From assembly GCA_023548195.1 (NCBI GenBank), contig JAJHZJ010000336.1:5128805-5192804 (forward strand): 64,000 nucleotides of DNA. Reading direction: 5' to 3'. The notes below the pieces were generated by a model, which did not search any database, was not told the DNA's origin, and saw only the letters and a list, made by a program, of their open reading frames with translations. Shown piece after piece: positions 53,451-64,000 of this stretch (its first letter is position 1; each line of letters opens with the position of its first letter). The position numbers were made by a program, and so were the translations under genes. This DNA is from Bettongia penicillata ogilbyi (Eukaryota; Chordata; Mammalia; Diprotodontia; Potoroidae).

Positions 53451-54510
53451 TTCCATCTTTACTTATCTACTGGTTATTTCTATACAAACACATCCAAGTT
53501 TTCCCCATGCTTAAAAAAAACTCTTCCCTTGAACCGTTTTTCTCAAGCTATCATCCTACAGTCTTGTAGTCAGTCTCCCAGAAAAAAGTCTCCTACCTAT
53601 CTTCATTCCCTTAAATCCCAGTCATTTTTTCAAGTCCTTGCAATCTGGTTTCTGATCCTATTAACATATACTGCTCTAGCCAGTGATCTTACAATTACTA
53701 CCTTATGTGGCCTTTTTTCAGACCTCATATCTGAAACTTTTGACAATCTTGATCACGGTTCCTCCAAGATATTCTCTCTTTCCATGACACTCCTCTTTGC
53801 TGGTTCCATTTGCTGGGTCCTCCTCTATCTTCTGTCACCTAACTGGGGCAAGAGTGTCCCCTAAGACTCTTCCTGGGACCTCTCTTCTTCCATCTTAATA
53901 CTCTTTTGATCATCTCTCAGGTCCCATGCATCTAATTGTCATCTCAACATAAAAGTCTTCCCTAATTTCTTCTAACCCTAATTTCTTTCTTGAACTCTAG
54001 GCTTGCTCATCTCTGCCAGCATATCTTATTGGTATCTTAAACTCATTATATCTAAAACACAATTCATTTTAGTTTTTTTTAAACTCACTCTTCTCTAAAC
54101 CTCCCTATTTCTCTTAAAGGTTTCACCATCCTTCTACGTCACCCAGGTTCGAAACCTCAGAATTACCTTTGACTCTTTCGTCTTCTTCATTCCCCATAAC
54201 TAATTAATTGAGATGTTTTGACAATTTTATTTGCACGATATTTCTTGAATCCCTTTCTACCCACCCAGCAACTACCCTAGTTCAAATTCTTATCACTTCT
54301 CACCTGAATTATTGCAATGGCCTTCTAAGTGATCTCTCTGCTTCTAGCCTCTCTTTTCTCTAATCGATCCTCATAGACCTGTGAAAGTAATCTCCCTGAA
54401 GCACAAATTGGACTACCTCACTCCCCCCTCAAAAACTTTCACTGGTTCCCTAATGCTTCTGGGATGAAAATCCAAACTTCTTAATTTGACATAGAAGTAT
54501 CTATTTACAA
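52380..54510 (+). mobile_element. L2 LINE ORF2 region, sense, highly decayed
   Basis: About 2.1 kb in L2 order. 'tttgcctttgaatgttctga' corresponds to the '-ENFA-FECSEKTETI-' stretch of the frame at 52975-53343. 'ttttccccatgctt' with KKTLPLN follows (frame 53373-53864), then 'gaaacttttgacaatcttga' (RT motif, ETFDNLDH). The late-ORF marker 'cacctgaattattgcaatgg' is near 54301. No intact frame exists. The match before about 52900 is weaker. Confidence 0.75.
53400..53447. repeat. (CA)n microsatellite
   Basis: About 23 uninterrupted CA dinucleotides inside the L2 copy. Confidence 0.97.
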
Positions 54511-54984
54511 GAAAAAATAAAGTTGCATTCTATTTGAGTAACAGGGGAGACATATGTTCAGAATGCTGAAAGACGGATTTGCCCAAGGCATAAACAGACA
54601 TCTTTCAAGCTTCCAAATTTACCTTAGTCCAACTAATGTCCCCCAGGCTCTCCTAGCATTAAGGATGCGCAAACTACAGCTCTAAGATCAGATCTCTAAG
54701 AATGGTTCTTCTTGTAGAACCCTGCTGGCTTTGTTTATCCCAACTTTCCAATCCTTAGATTTCTCTATCAGTGGATTTATAGCCAGTAGTACACCTCTCT
54801 AACAAATAACTAAAACTGAGTAACACATAGCTCATTCAGGGGTTCTGTAATACATAATCACAATTTGATAACTAAGCTATTCAAGACATACAAATCAGCA
54901 TAACCTACAGGATGACCCTGAAAGTCCACAAAACCATTCCTGCAAGTGGAACCTTCGTGTGGGGCTTATACTTGTGTGTCTTCC
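54511..54984. other. Unassigned sequence
   Basis: No feature recognised. Confidence 0.3.
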
Positions 54985-55262
54985 CAGCACTGGAGAATCT
55001 CAGAGATAGAAGAAGCCTCAGAAGTCATCAAGCCTGACCTCTAAATCCTCTACAAGATCTTTCTAAAATGGTTGTTCAGTTTCTGCTTGAAGATCTTGAG
55101 AAAGGAGGAATTTATTATGTGTGGAGGCAGGCGACTACACTTTTGAATAGCTCTAATTGTGAAAAAGTTCTTCATTATATGAAGCGGAGATATGCCTCTC
55201 TCTACCCTGAGTTCTCCCCTCTGGGGACAAGCAGGAAAAATTTTACTTGATGATTCTTCTGA
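54985..55262 (-). repeat. CR1/L3-like LINE, antisense
   Basis: 'ggagaatctcagagatagaa', 'cagtttctgcttgaagatct', 'ttttgaatagctctaattgt' and 'tctggggacaagcaggaaaa' follow the order of a reversed CR1/L3 3' end. Confidence 0.7.
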
Positions 55263-55289
55263 TACTTGAAGAAAGTTATCAGGTAGGGA

Positions 55290-55545
55290 ATAAGGGAAGG
55301 GATTAAGCATTTATATATTGCCTGCATGTGCCAGGCACCATGTTAAATGCTTTTATAAATATCCTATTTCATCTTCACAACAATTCTTCAAGGTAGGTAC
55401 TGTTGTTTTCCTCATTTTATAGTTGAGGAAGCTGAAGCAAATACAGGTTATGACTTGTCCAAGGTCACACAGTTTGTTAAGTGTCTGATTTGGATTTAGG
55501 TCTTCTTGCATCCAGGTCCAGGCTACCACCTAGGTGCCTCTGTTT
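55290..55545 (-). repeat. MIR/CORE SINE, antisense
   Basis: 'gtgccaggcaccatgttaaa', 'cctcattttatagttgagga', 'cttgtccaaggtcacacagt' and 'ctaccacctaggtgcctctg' mark a nearly complete antisense copy. Confidence 0.85.
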
Positions 55546-55815
55546 TCTTCTTCTTGGTAATTTCCCCTAGTTTATTCAGTAGATCCTCATGTGACATGCT
55601 CTCAAGTTCTCTTGCCAACCCTGCATTCTCTTGATGCTCTCCAGTTTGTCAATATCCTTAAAATGGACCAAATACACCCTGGGAGACTGGGCTTCAATGT
55701 GTTCTTGAGGGGCTGTGATTCTCTATTCCTATGGGGCAGATCTATGGGTAAAGGTCAGGGAGAATGATGATAGTGGTATACCAGTGTTAACAGATTCTGT
55801 TTGTTTAGACTTGGG
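55546..55815. other. Unassigned sequence
   Basis: Some of it may continue the CR1/L3-type element (55595-55690). No gene is seen. Confidence 0.35.
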
Positions 55816-56037
55816 TTGTTTATTGTTTCAGTTGTGTCTGAATCTTCGTGACCCCATTAGTTGTTTCCTTGCAGCGATGCTGGAGTTGATTACCTTTTTC
55901 TTCTACAGGAACTGAGGTAAACAGAGTTAAGTCACTTGCCCAGGCTAGTAAGTGTCTAAGGCCAGATTTGAACTCAGGAAGATGAATCTTCCTGACTTCA
56001 GAACTGGTACTCTACCCACTGTACCACCTAGCTGCCC
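55816..56037 (-). mobile_element. tRNA-derived marsupial SINE, antisense
   Basis: Reads backward from 'tcagttgtgtctgaatcttc' through 'aagtcacttgcccaggctag' to 'ctgtaccacctagctgccc'. Near-duplicate flanks TTAGACTTGGG (55805) and TTAGACCTGAGGG (56038) are the likely target duplications. Confidence 0.88.
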
Positions 56038-56785
56038 TTAGACCTGAGGGCTTTGGACAAAATACTTGAAAAATTTATGTCACTCATGTTTTTTTAGGAG
56101 AAATAAGAATAAAGGGTAAATGAAAAGGGTTGAGTAGAAATGTTGGTCTGAATTGAATTGCTCTCCAAAAGAGAAAAATCAGTGGCAGTATTACCTTCTT
56201 TTAATCTGAAGAGCATTATGTCCTTGGAGTCCTGAGTAGGGGGAAGCCTGGCCTTCAGTAAAGGGAAAATGATCTGGACCCTATGTCAGAAGAACCTCTG
56301 TGAGGGACCTGATGCATTTAAAACCAGGACATTGGTTTCTCAGAAAGCAGTAAGAGAGGTGTTGGACTTTGGGCCTAGCAGATCACCCTGGATCCAAGGT
56401 TATCTAAAGAAACTATGCTTTTAACTGGATACACTTGGATTGTGACTCCTCTGTTGAGGATGTTCTCTGGAATAGAACTTTGATCCTGATTGGCTCAAGC
56501 TCTATCCCAGAGAAAGGGAGTTTCTGTACCATTGAATGTTATCCTGACAACATATGATTTTTTGATGTTTATCTCTGTGGCAATAGATGGGGGCAGCTTT
56601 TGGGGCAGAACTCAGGAGAGAGGTGGCTTCCAGGAAAGGGAGCAGTCATCAGTGAAGGCCAAAGCCTGGTCACCCCTAGGATATCACTTATTCCCCTTTT
56701 CTGTCTTACATCTTCAATCTCTCCCTCTACAGTGACTGTTTCCTCCCTGCCTACAAATCTAAGGAAGTTTCTTCCACACCTGTAG
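56038..56785. other. Unassigned sequence
   Basis: No clear feature. An L2-type match begins near 56790. Confidence 0.35.
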
Positions 56786-56789
56786 ACCT

Positions 56790-58190
56790 TCCCTCAGCCC
56801 TGCTGCCCCGTCAAGCTAGTAGTCCATCTCCCTTTTTCATTGTCACACTACTTAAGAGTCATTTGTACTTGTTGTCCATTCACTTCCTATCACCCCCTTC
56901 CCTCCAACCTTCTGCCCATATCATTCAATGGAGCCTGCCCTGTCCAAGGCCATTAATCATTTCATCAACAAATCTAATGAATGACCTATCTTTTCTTGGT
57001 CCTCATGTTTCTGAAGTAGGATTGATTTCTCTGAAGAATGCTGAACTCTTCTCCCCATTCCTTGCAATGTCCTTCACCTTTGGTTTCTGTGACATTACTG
57101 TCTCCCAATTCTCTGCCTAGTTCTCTGACTTCTGTTTTCATTTCTTCATCCCTTTCCCCCCAACTTTCAAAAGGTAGACAACTACTAAGGTTCTGTCCTC
57201 AACCTTCTGTTCTTCTCTCTATATTTTCTTCCTTCATGAACTTATTCATTCCCTCAATTTCAACTACTAACTTTGTTCAAGATGGAAATTTTAGGAGTCA
57301 TATTATCTATCCCAAGATAGATATATCTATCCCACTCTTCAGCATCAGCCTTAAACTCCCTGGGACCCTGTTTCTTTACCCCAGTTACTACTTTCTGACT
57401 TGTTGCCCATGTGTTCTCCTGGCCCCTGCTTCACCTGGAACCTGTATTCAAATCAATATTGTCATTGCTTGTTCTTTTTAATGTAGGCAAAGAACTGGTA
57501 ATCAAGATGGTATCCATCATTTGGAGAACGGATGAACAAATTATGGTATATGAACTGCTAAAATACTCTTGTGCCGTAAGGTATGACGAAAAGAATGGTT
57601 TCAGAGAAACCTGGAAAGATGCGTATGAGCTGATGCAAAATGAAGTGAGAAAACCAGAAGAACATTTTAATAAAATAATCATTCTGTGAAGACAAATTTT
57701 GAAAGACTTAGGAACACTAGTCAGCACAATGACTAGCCACAATTCCAGAGGACTCATGATGAAACATACTGAACACTCCCAGAAAGAGAAGTGACGGACT
57801 CAAGAGTGTGGATTGAATCATATTTTGAGGGACATGCCTGGTCAATTTTGCTTGTCTGTTTTGCTTGACTATACTAGTTGGTAAAAGGGATTTTGCTTTT
57901 CTTGCTTTTTTAATGGGTATTAGGTGAGAAGACAGATCTTCATGAAAATAAAATAAAATTTTTATTAAAACATTCTCATTAATTCTGGAAAGAGGATGCC
58001 AACTCAACTATGCTACTGTTCTACCCTTTTCTGTAACTTCCCAGGCCAAAACACACCTCTCCGGTCACGACTCTCTTTTGTGTGTTGTACTACCCTATTC
58101 AAATGTAAACTCCCTGAAGGCAGGGCCTATTTTACTTATGCATTTGTATTCCTAGCATTTAGCATAGTTCCTTAATAACATAATTTATTT
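56790..58190 (+). mobile_element. L2 LINE, sense, split by L1
   Basis: The left part (56790-57488) runs through 'agtccatctccctttttcat', 'tttctgtgacattactgtct' and 'cttaaactccctgggaccct'. The right part (57973-58190) includes the 3' end 'aaactccctgaaggcagggc' and 'tagcatttagcatagttcct'. Confidence 0.7.
57489..57972 (+). mobile_element. L1 LINE 3' end, sense
   Basis: A decayed ORF2 C-terminus is readable from about 57510 to 57689 (frame containing NGFRETWKDAYELMQNEV), followed by 3' UTR and the A-rich aaataaaataaaattttt end. The ORF2 segment shared with 48811-49056 (NDEEDGFREI there) shows they are copies of one L1 lineage. Confidence 0.88.
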
Positions 58191-59096
58191 AACATGGTTT
58201 CTTTGATATTTTAATAAATACTTTTTCATCAGTACCAGAGATTGGGGGGGCAGGTCCACCTTTTGCACCTTTAAGAATGGTCCTACTGTCTTTGACTGAC
58301 CTCTAGGCTCTGACCCAAGCCTTGTGGTTACTCTGACAAAATAACTTTGAGAAACTTTCTAGTCCTGGCCTGAGGTCCTTGTTATTTTTCTTCAATGCCT
58401 GAGCATGCTAACTGGACTTTCTCATCTCTTACTCAAGCTTTCCTCCCACTCCTATGAATCAATCCATCTCTGCGTACCGAGAAGGAACCTGCTTCTCTCT
58501 CCAACACTTCTGAGTTGGACACCACCGACCTCATTGCTCATTCTCAATACCTATTTGGTGGTATAACAACAGCAACATATATTTTAGAAGAACTACAAAG
58601 TCTCCCTCCCTAAAGGCTAGCCTTCTCTGAGCCTTGCTTTTTGGAGGTATTTTATGAAACAGCCCTTGGGACTACTTTAGCAAGCCAGCCTGGCCACTCC
58701 AAAGGAAGAATGTGGGGGTGAGAAGAAACGTTGATAGAGAGCAGAGGGATTCCTCCACACCCCCAAACTTGGTGGGAAATGCTGATGTAAGCAGGAGGCC
58801 AGCTATCTGGACACTGAGGCAAATGGGACCCATTGGCTGTTAAGCCAAGCATAGAGCTGAAGGCAGACTTATCTGAGCAGTGCAAAAAGAGAGCCTTTCT
58901 CTAATCCCCTGAGGACTCTTCTGTGTGAGGGTGGGGGACACTAGACCTTGCATGCACAACAATTAGAAGATTTCTAAAGTAGAGAGGCACTCTGTCCCAG
59001 AAGAGGGTGTATCTTCTGCTCTAGCAAGAATTTTATGGATGGTGCAAGTCCCACTAGAGGCAATCCAAGACCATTTCTTTTTCAAAAGTGAAATCG
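58191..59096. other. Unassigned sequence
   Basis: No confident repeat or exon. Confidence 0.3.
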
Positions 59097-59104
59097 AAAC
59101 ACTT

Positions 59105-59346
59105 GGGACAGCTAGGTGGTACAGTGTCACATCTGGAGTCAGGAAGCCCTGAGTTCAAATCAAACCTCAGACGCTTAATAGCAGTGTGACCCTGGGCAAG
59201 TCACTTCACCCTGTTTGCCTTAGTTTTCTCATCTGTAAAATGAAATGGAGAAGAAAATGGCAAAATCACTCCAGTATCTTTGCCAAGAAAATCCCAAATG
59301 GGATCATGAAGAGTCAGACACAACCGAAATGACTGGACAGCAATCC
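59105..59346 (+). mobile_element. tRNA-derived marsupial SINE (short-tail form) with 8-bp flank
   Basis: gggacagctaggtggtacag, gagttcaaatcaaacctcag, 'gaagaaaatggcaaaatcac' and 'gatcatgaagagtcagacac' define a complete copy. AAACACTT at 59097-59104 and 59347-59354 is the probable target duplication. Confidence 0.92.
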
Positions 59347-59584
59347 AAACACTTAGGTGGAGGTAGTCCTTACTGGAATGTGAGGAGGTGATTCTCTTTC
59401 ATTATCATTTATTTTCTTTCTAGGGAGAATTTCAGCCCTTATGGTAGTACATTAAAGCTAGAGGCCTCTGTTGATTCCTAGGAAGAAGTAGAATCTCCTA
59501 GAAAGGTGGAAATTGTGTTAACTATTTATAGGTTACTGTGGGTATTTTTCTGTGGAGTGAGATAAAGGCTACTGTAGGTATAGA

Positions 59585-59830
59585 GAGCTACGTTAGGATC
59601 CTTGAACCGGAGTCAGGAAGACCTGAATTGAAATTCAGTCTCAGATGTTTAGGAGCTGTGTGACCTTGGGCAAGTCACTTATCCCCTACTTGCCTTGATT
59701 TCCTTGTCTGTAAAATAAGGATAATAATAGCACCTACTTTCTAAGATTGTTCTGATGAGATAATATTTATAAAGCATTTTATAAAACTTAAGGTGCTATA
59801 TAAATGCTAGCCATTATTCTTATTACTGTC
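59585..59830 (+). repeat. MIR/CORE SINE, sense
   Basis: 'agtcaggaagacctgaattg', 'tgtgaccttgggcaagtcac', 'cttgtctgtaaaataaggat' and a tail 'gctatataaatgctagccat'. Confidence 0.9.
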
Positions 59831-60124
59831 CTATATGCAGTGTTATCTTGAGTACTTGCAGAAGAGCCTCTTCTACCCACCTCTGTGGAGATCTAGACAC
59901 AAGTGATAATCTGAGGTTTTTCGAGGAAACTCTTGGTGAAAGGCAAACAATCCAGAGAAGTGTGACTTCAGGGCACTAGATCAGATTTTTTTTTCATGTT
60001 AAGCCCAGAGTTTGGGGTGCTAGACCATAGGTTCCACAATGTTTGGATAAAATGCAACCTTTGCTTTCATAGCATTTCTAAGTCAAGTACAGAGTTAATA
60101 ATAATGCACTAATAAACTTTCAGG
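59831..60124. other. Unassigned sequence
   Basis: No feature recognised. Confidence 0.3.
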
Positions 60125-60720
60125 TGCTATGGCCTATAATCCTTCCAGGTTACCCTCAGTCTACATCAGTTTCAGCAGGTTCTACAGGCTCTCTGTTGTA
60201 GCACTGTTACTCTGGTACTATATCTTTAAACAAAAATTCAAATCGAAATACAAACACTTTTACCAAGCACAGTTGGAAAATGGGGGGAGTTTCATCATAT
60301 TCCCTAATTTTGACCTCCATCCTTGGTCTCTCTCCCAAATTCCAGTTCTGCATTTCTAATTTCCTGCTGGACATTTCCACCTGGATGTCACAGAAATAGC
60401 TCAAACTCTACAAATCCAAAATTACACTCAATATCTTCTCTAAATCTTTTTTTTTTTTAACTTTCCTCTTTATGTCCCCCATTCTCCCACTTACCAAGTC
60501 TGGAAATATCAAATCTGTTTTTAATTTCTTCTTTCTTGCCCTACAAATTCTGTCTGTGACCAAGTCTTTTTTTTATTTGATCTCTGTAATATCTCTAGCA
60601 TCTTTTATCTCTTCTCCATTTTCACGGTTCTCACCTTAATCTAGGGTCTTGTGCCCCCAGTGATGAAACAGGTCACATCTCATCTTATCCTGCCCTAGGT
60701 AGTTCTCAGCCTACTTTTTC
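60125..60720 (+). mobile_element. L2 LINE ORF2 fragment, sense
   Basis: 'tttcctgctggacatttcca' and 'cctggatgtcacagaaatag' (60358-60400) are a diagnostic L2 ORF2 stretch. Surrounding sequence fits the same order but is decayed. Confidence 0.75.
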
Positions 60721-60764
60721 GATGATCTATACATCATTACACAGGATAGTATGCATATAAAATA

Positions 60765-61200
60765 ATAATCCCAATAATAATTCACATTTATATAGTACTT
60801 TAATTTTTATAAAATGCTTTTCCTGATTTATACATCTTGATTCACTTAAATTAAAATACTTGAGGTAGTACATTGAGAAAGATGCAAAATTTAGATAACA
60901 CTTTTTCTATCACAGAGCCTATAAGCTAGTAGGAAGATAAGCCACAAATATGAATAATAATGATATATAATATCAACTGATAAAATTCGGTAAAGGGTTA
61001 CTAAACAAAGTGCTATGTAAAATTCAAGATTGTTATGAGAGCCTAAATGCAGTAGAAAGAGTGACAGATTTGGAATCAAGAAATTTAGGTTCAAATATGA
61101 CCTAACTCAAGTCATATAACCTCCTGGGGCCTCTGTTTCCCCATATGTAAATTAGAGGTTTAGAAAATAATTGAAACCCAATTTTGTGAAATTATAAATA
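60765..61200. repeat. Mosaic of MIR and L2 fragments
   Basis: An antisense MIR tail (60765-60860, 'cacatttatatagtacttta'), antisense L2 (60870-61040, 'cacagagcctataagctagt') and a sense MIR (61040-61160, 'ggttcaaatatgacctaact', cctctgtttccccatatgt) lie side by side. Confidence 0.65.
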
Positions 61201-61284
61201 TCAAGCTTGGTCTAAAAGCAGAGATATGAGAAGCCTTCTCCTGCCCAATGTCTTTGTAGAAGACATAAGTTATAGGCTTTGGAC

Positions 61285-61440
61285 ATGAGAAATGTTAGAC
61301 TTTTCCAGCACGTTGGTTAGTTTTGCTAATCTATTTTATTCTCCTTTCTTTTTTTCCCTCTTAGTTATAAGGAATGACTCTCTGGGAGAGGGAGGCAGGT
61401 GTTATATTCTGGGAAATGATGATGAACTTTATTCAGTATG
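61285..61440 (+). mobile_element. L1 3' UTR fragment, sense
   Basis: 'gttagttttgctaatctatt' and 'aaggaatgactctctgggag' with agggaggcagg resemble the marsupial L1 3' UTR. Confidence 0.5.
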
Positions 61441-61760
61441 CAACAGAGAATCACTCAAGATTTTTGAGCAGTGGAATGAAAAGACCAGAACTTTTGGGTA
61501 AAAAGCTATTGGGTAGCTTATTTTAACAGTGGCTTTGAGGGAATAGAGAGTTGAGGTGAGAAGATCCATCAGAAGGCCATTGCAATAATCCAGGCAGGGG
61601 ATAATGAGGGCATGTACTAGGGTGGTAGTCTTGGAAATTCAGAAAATGAGACAGATAAAATGGTAGTTCATTGGCTATGAGAGGTGAGAGAAAGGGAAAA
61701 GTTGAATAAATACCCTCCTCTATCAGTCTAGGAGCTCCTCCTTCTCTCATCTGACCCCTC
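61441..61760 (-). repeat. L2 LINE, antisense
   Basis: 'tttttgagcagtggaatgaa', 'ggccattgcaataatccagg' and 'gggcatgtactagggtggta' are reversed L2 ORF2 markers. Confidence 0.8.
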
Positions 61761-62030
61761 TCTCTGCTGCCCAGCATCCCTAGTGTTATATTTCCCTGTG
61801 GTCATAGGAGATGCATGTCAACATTATGAGTGTCCAGCTCAGATTTATAGAGACAGAGAAGGCCCATTCTTACTATATTTGGTCATTTCCCTTTAGACCA
61901 GAGTTCATGACCCTCTGCTGGGGATAGGGATGTCCTTCTGGTCTGTCAGTCTGTGCCCAAAATGCTAGCATCAGTTTTGACGGTTACTTTTAGTGCTCTT
62001 TGGTCTTTGGAGGAGCAAGATCCTTTCCTG
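61761..62030. other. Unassigned sequence
   Basis: No feature recognised. Confidence 0.3.
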
Positions 62031-62044
62031 TTTAGACATCTGTT

Positions 62045-62130
62045 TCCCACCTACTGACTTCCAGGTTTTTCTGAGATCTGCCTCCTCATCACTTCTTATA
62101 GGACAAACATATTCCATTACAAAAATGTCA
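62045..62130 (-). mobile_element. Short L1 ORF2 fragment, antisense
   Basis: The reverse strand encodes MEYVCPIRSDEEADLRKTWKS, an equivalent of the L1 ORF2 end seen at 48900-49000 and 57590-57640. It is a small relic. Confidence 0.7.
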
Positions 62131-62429
62131 GCTAAATTTTGTATCTTTCTTAAATACAACTTAGAATCAAAGTGTGATAAAAACATGAATGAGGGGTATC
62201 AAGGAGGAATTTCAGCTGGAAATTCAGTCTGAACTAGGGATCAGGATTCATTCCACATGGCTGCAACAGTCCCATTACTTTTGACACAAGCTTGCCCAAG
62301 AGAATAAGGAAAGGCTTAGAAGGTGCTGTTAAGTACTCAGCTACAGAATCTTGGCCAAACTTGTTGTGTATTTATATCTAAGAGGTCTTAGACCCTAAAG
62401 GACTTATACCACTTTTCAATATACAGATA

Positions 62430-62520
62430 ATTCATTCAGTCAGATAGCATCTATTAAGCACCTAATTTGTGTTACAGATTGTGCTAAGTACTGGATCTTC
62501 CTTGGGATGGACAACAGAGG
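62430..62520 (-). repeat. L2 3' tail, antisense
   Basis: 'agcatctattaagcacctaa' and gattgtgctaagtactgg. Confidence 0.7.
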
Positions 62521-62939
62521 GGAATGCAAAGAGGAAGGGATAACTGGTTTCCCGGACTCCCCAGAGCTGCATCCTCACAAAGAGATTTCACTTCATTGTC
62601 TTTCTTTCACTCCTTCCAAAAAATACAACCCAATGGGGACACCCTAATACCTACTTAGAGGTACAAGATTTCCCTATTTCCATCTGCTGCCTCCAGGTAG
62701 CCTTAGAATGGGGAAGAAACTGGTACTCTTGTTAGGGCTATTGAAAACAATAATTGCTTTTTGTACCCTGCAGATCAATTGCTTTGCCTTCTTGATTGTA
62801 CTAATAACTTGGAAGAAAGAACACAGTACAACATGATGACAGGATCATGTTAGGAGTAGTAACCAATTTATTAGGCCAGGTTCAAGGAACCATATTGGGA
62901 GTGCAGAAGATTTGGATGAAGTGACAGTAGAGGGGACCA
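62521..62939. other. Unassigned sequence
   Basis: No feature recognised. Confidence 0.3.
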
Positions 62940-63566
62940 GTCCTAGGTCATCAACAATCTGCTGAATATTTCCATTTACATGTCTGAAATGCAAAGCATC
63001 CTATCTAAACTTGTACCTTCTCCAAATATCCCTATGTCTTCTGAGAACATTGTCACCAAACTATATAACCTTGGAATCATACTTAACTTTTTATCATATC
63101 TTGCTCCCCATATCCAATCAATTGCCAAGTCTTGTCAATTCATTTTCTCCAACATCCCTTGTATCCATGCCCTTTTTTTCTGCTATGATTTTGCAACCCT
63201 GAGAAAGTCACTTAACCCCTGTCTGCCTCAGTTCCCTAATCTGTAGAATAGGGATACTAATGACACCTACCACCAAGGATTGTTGTGAAGTTACAAAGAA
63301 ACAACACTTGTAATGTGTCTTGTTCACTTTAAAGCACTATATAAATGCTAGCTACTATTTGTATTATTCACATGGAGATCATCCTAGTTGAGGTCCTCAT
63401 CTGCCTGGACTCCCCTATTATCTCTGAAATGGTTTTTCTGCTTCCATTCTCTTCCTCTCCAATTCATTCTCCATTTACGTGCCAAAATAGTCTCTCTAAG
63501 GTAAAATCTATTTATGTCATTCCTCTGCTTAAAATCCTCCAATGGTTTCCTGTTGCTCTGGGATAA
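62940..63566 (+). mobile_element. L2 LINE ORF2 fragment, sense, split by MIR, cut by L1
   Basis: 'ccatatccaatcaattgcca' and 'agtcttgtcaattcattttc' near 63110 and 'tcctcatctgcctggactcc' near 63394 are consecutive L2 ORF2 markers. A MIR lies between them and L1 follows. Confidence 0.8.
63181..63365 (+). repeat. MIR SINE, sense, nested in L2
   Basis: 'tgagaaagtcacttaacccc', 'ctcagttccctaatctgtag' and a tail 'ctatataaatgctagctact'. Confidence 0.85.
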
Positions 63567-64000
63567 TTTTTTTCTGATTTATTATTTTTAAAATATTTTC
63601 TTTTTTTCTAATTACATTTAACATTCACTAAAAAAAATTTGAGTTCCAAATTTTCTCCCTCTCTCTCTCACCTTCCTCCTCTCTGAGACAGTAAGAAGTT
63701 TGACATAGGTTATACATGTGCAGTCATGCAAAACATATTTCATATTAGTCATGTTGTGAAAGAAGAAATAGAAAAAAGAAAAAAATGGGGAAAATAAAGA
63801 AGGTGAAAAATAGTATGCTTTGATCTGCATTCTATCAGCTCTTTCTCTGGAAGTGGATAATATTTTTCATCATGAATCCTTGGGAATTGTCTTGGATCAT
63901 TGTATTACTGAGAATAGCTAAGTCATTCACAGTTGAGCACTGTACAATATTGTTGTTACTGTATACAGTGTTCTGGTTCTGCTCACTTTACTTGGCATCA
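63567..64000 (-). mobile_element. L1 LINE 3' end, antisense, runs off the window
   Basis: Starts with 'ttttctaattacatttaaca' and 'gagttccaaattttctccct', the reversed end of the marsupial L1 3' UTR. It continues through 'catgcaaaacatatttcata' and 'gaattgtcttggatcattgt' to 'ggttctgctcactttacttg', reversed ORF2/3' UTR. The remainder lies beyond the window. Confidence 0.9.

Overview
The window looks like nuclear DNA of a marsupial mammal. It carries marsupial-type tRNA-derived SINEs, which start near GGGCAGCTAGGTGG, carry a GTTCAAAT box B, and end in one of two different tails. It also has marsupial-type L1 3' ends, long L2 copies, many MIR/THER-like CORE-SINEs, hAT and mariner MITEs, and much simple-sequence DNA. 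The longer SINE tail (two copies, at 13.7 and 42.4 kb) resembles the WALLSI-type SINEs I associate with Australian marsupials; that narrower placement is an inference from memory.

I find no protein-coding gene that I can defend. Long reading frames fall in low-complexity DNA, in the CpG-rich block, or in decayed LINE reverse transcriptase. Between about 3.8 and 41.6 kb the window instead reads like the regulatory territory of an unnamed developmental gene. Islands of complex, TAATTA-, forkhead- or CpG-retaining sequence are set in purine/pyrimidine-skewed or GT-rich DNA with mostly short, old repeats. Candidate conserved non-coding elements (CNEs) lie near 4.0, 6.2-6.5, 7.2-7.5, 10.7, 18.6-19.2, 20.2-20.5, 22.0-22.4, 23.1, 23.8, 25.9-26.3, 29.8, 34.5, 36.1, 40.1 and 41.4 kb. 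Conservation could not be measured here, so these are pattern-based calls.

The most notable structure is a pair of paralogous elements in direct orientation 6.7 kb apart (3997-4130 and 10723-10865). They match at 67 of 80 positions without a gap across their core and share a second block 3'. Each has a minus-strand CTCF-like site a short way upstream. A 5.3-kb degenerate GT-rich repeat array (12.5-17.8 kb) then runs directly into a roughly 1-kb CpG island (17.87-18.94 kb), followed by homeodomain-site-rich sequence. At 23.8-24.0 kb a TATA-box-bearing candidate CNE is followed by a near-consensus plus-strand CTCF site.

From about 42.3 kb to the end the character changes to ordinary repeat-dense intergenic DNA: long L2 copies, L1 3' ends, MIRs and SINEs. 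Several nested insertions can be read directly. A mariner MITE and an L1 lie inside one L2; a 203-bp hAT element with a perfect 8-bp duplication lies inside another; L1 lies inside L2 near 57.5 kb; a SINE lies inside a MIR at 30.8 kb. L1 insertions, as far as I can see, are confined to this right-hand part.
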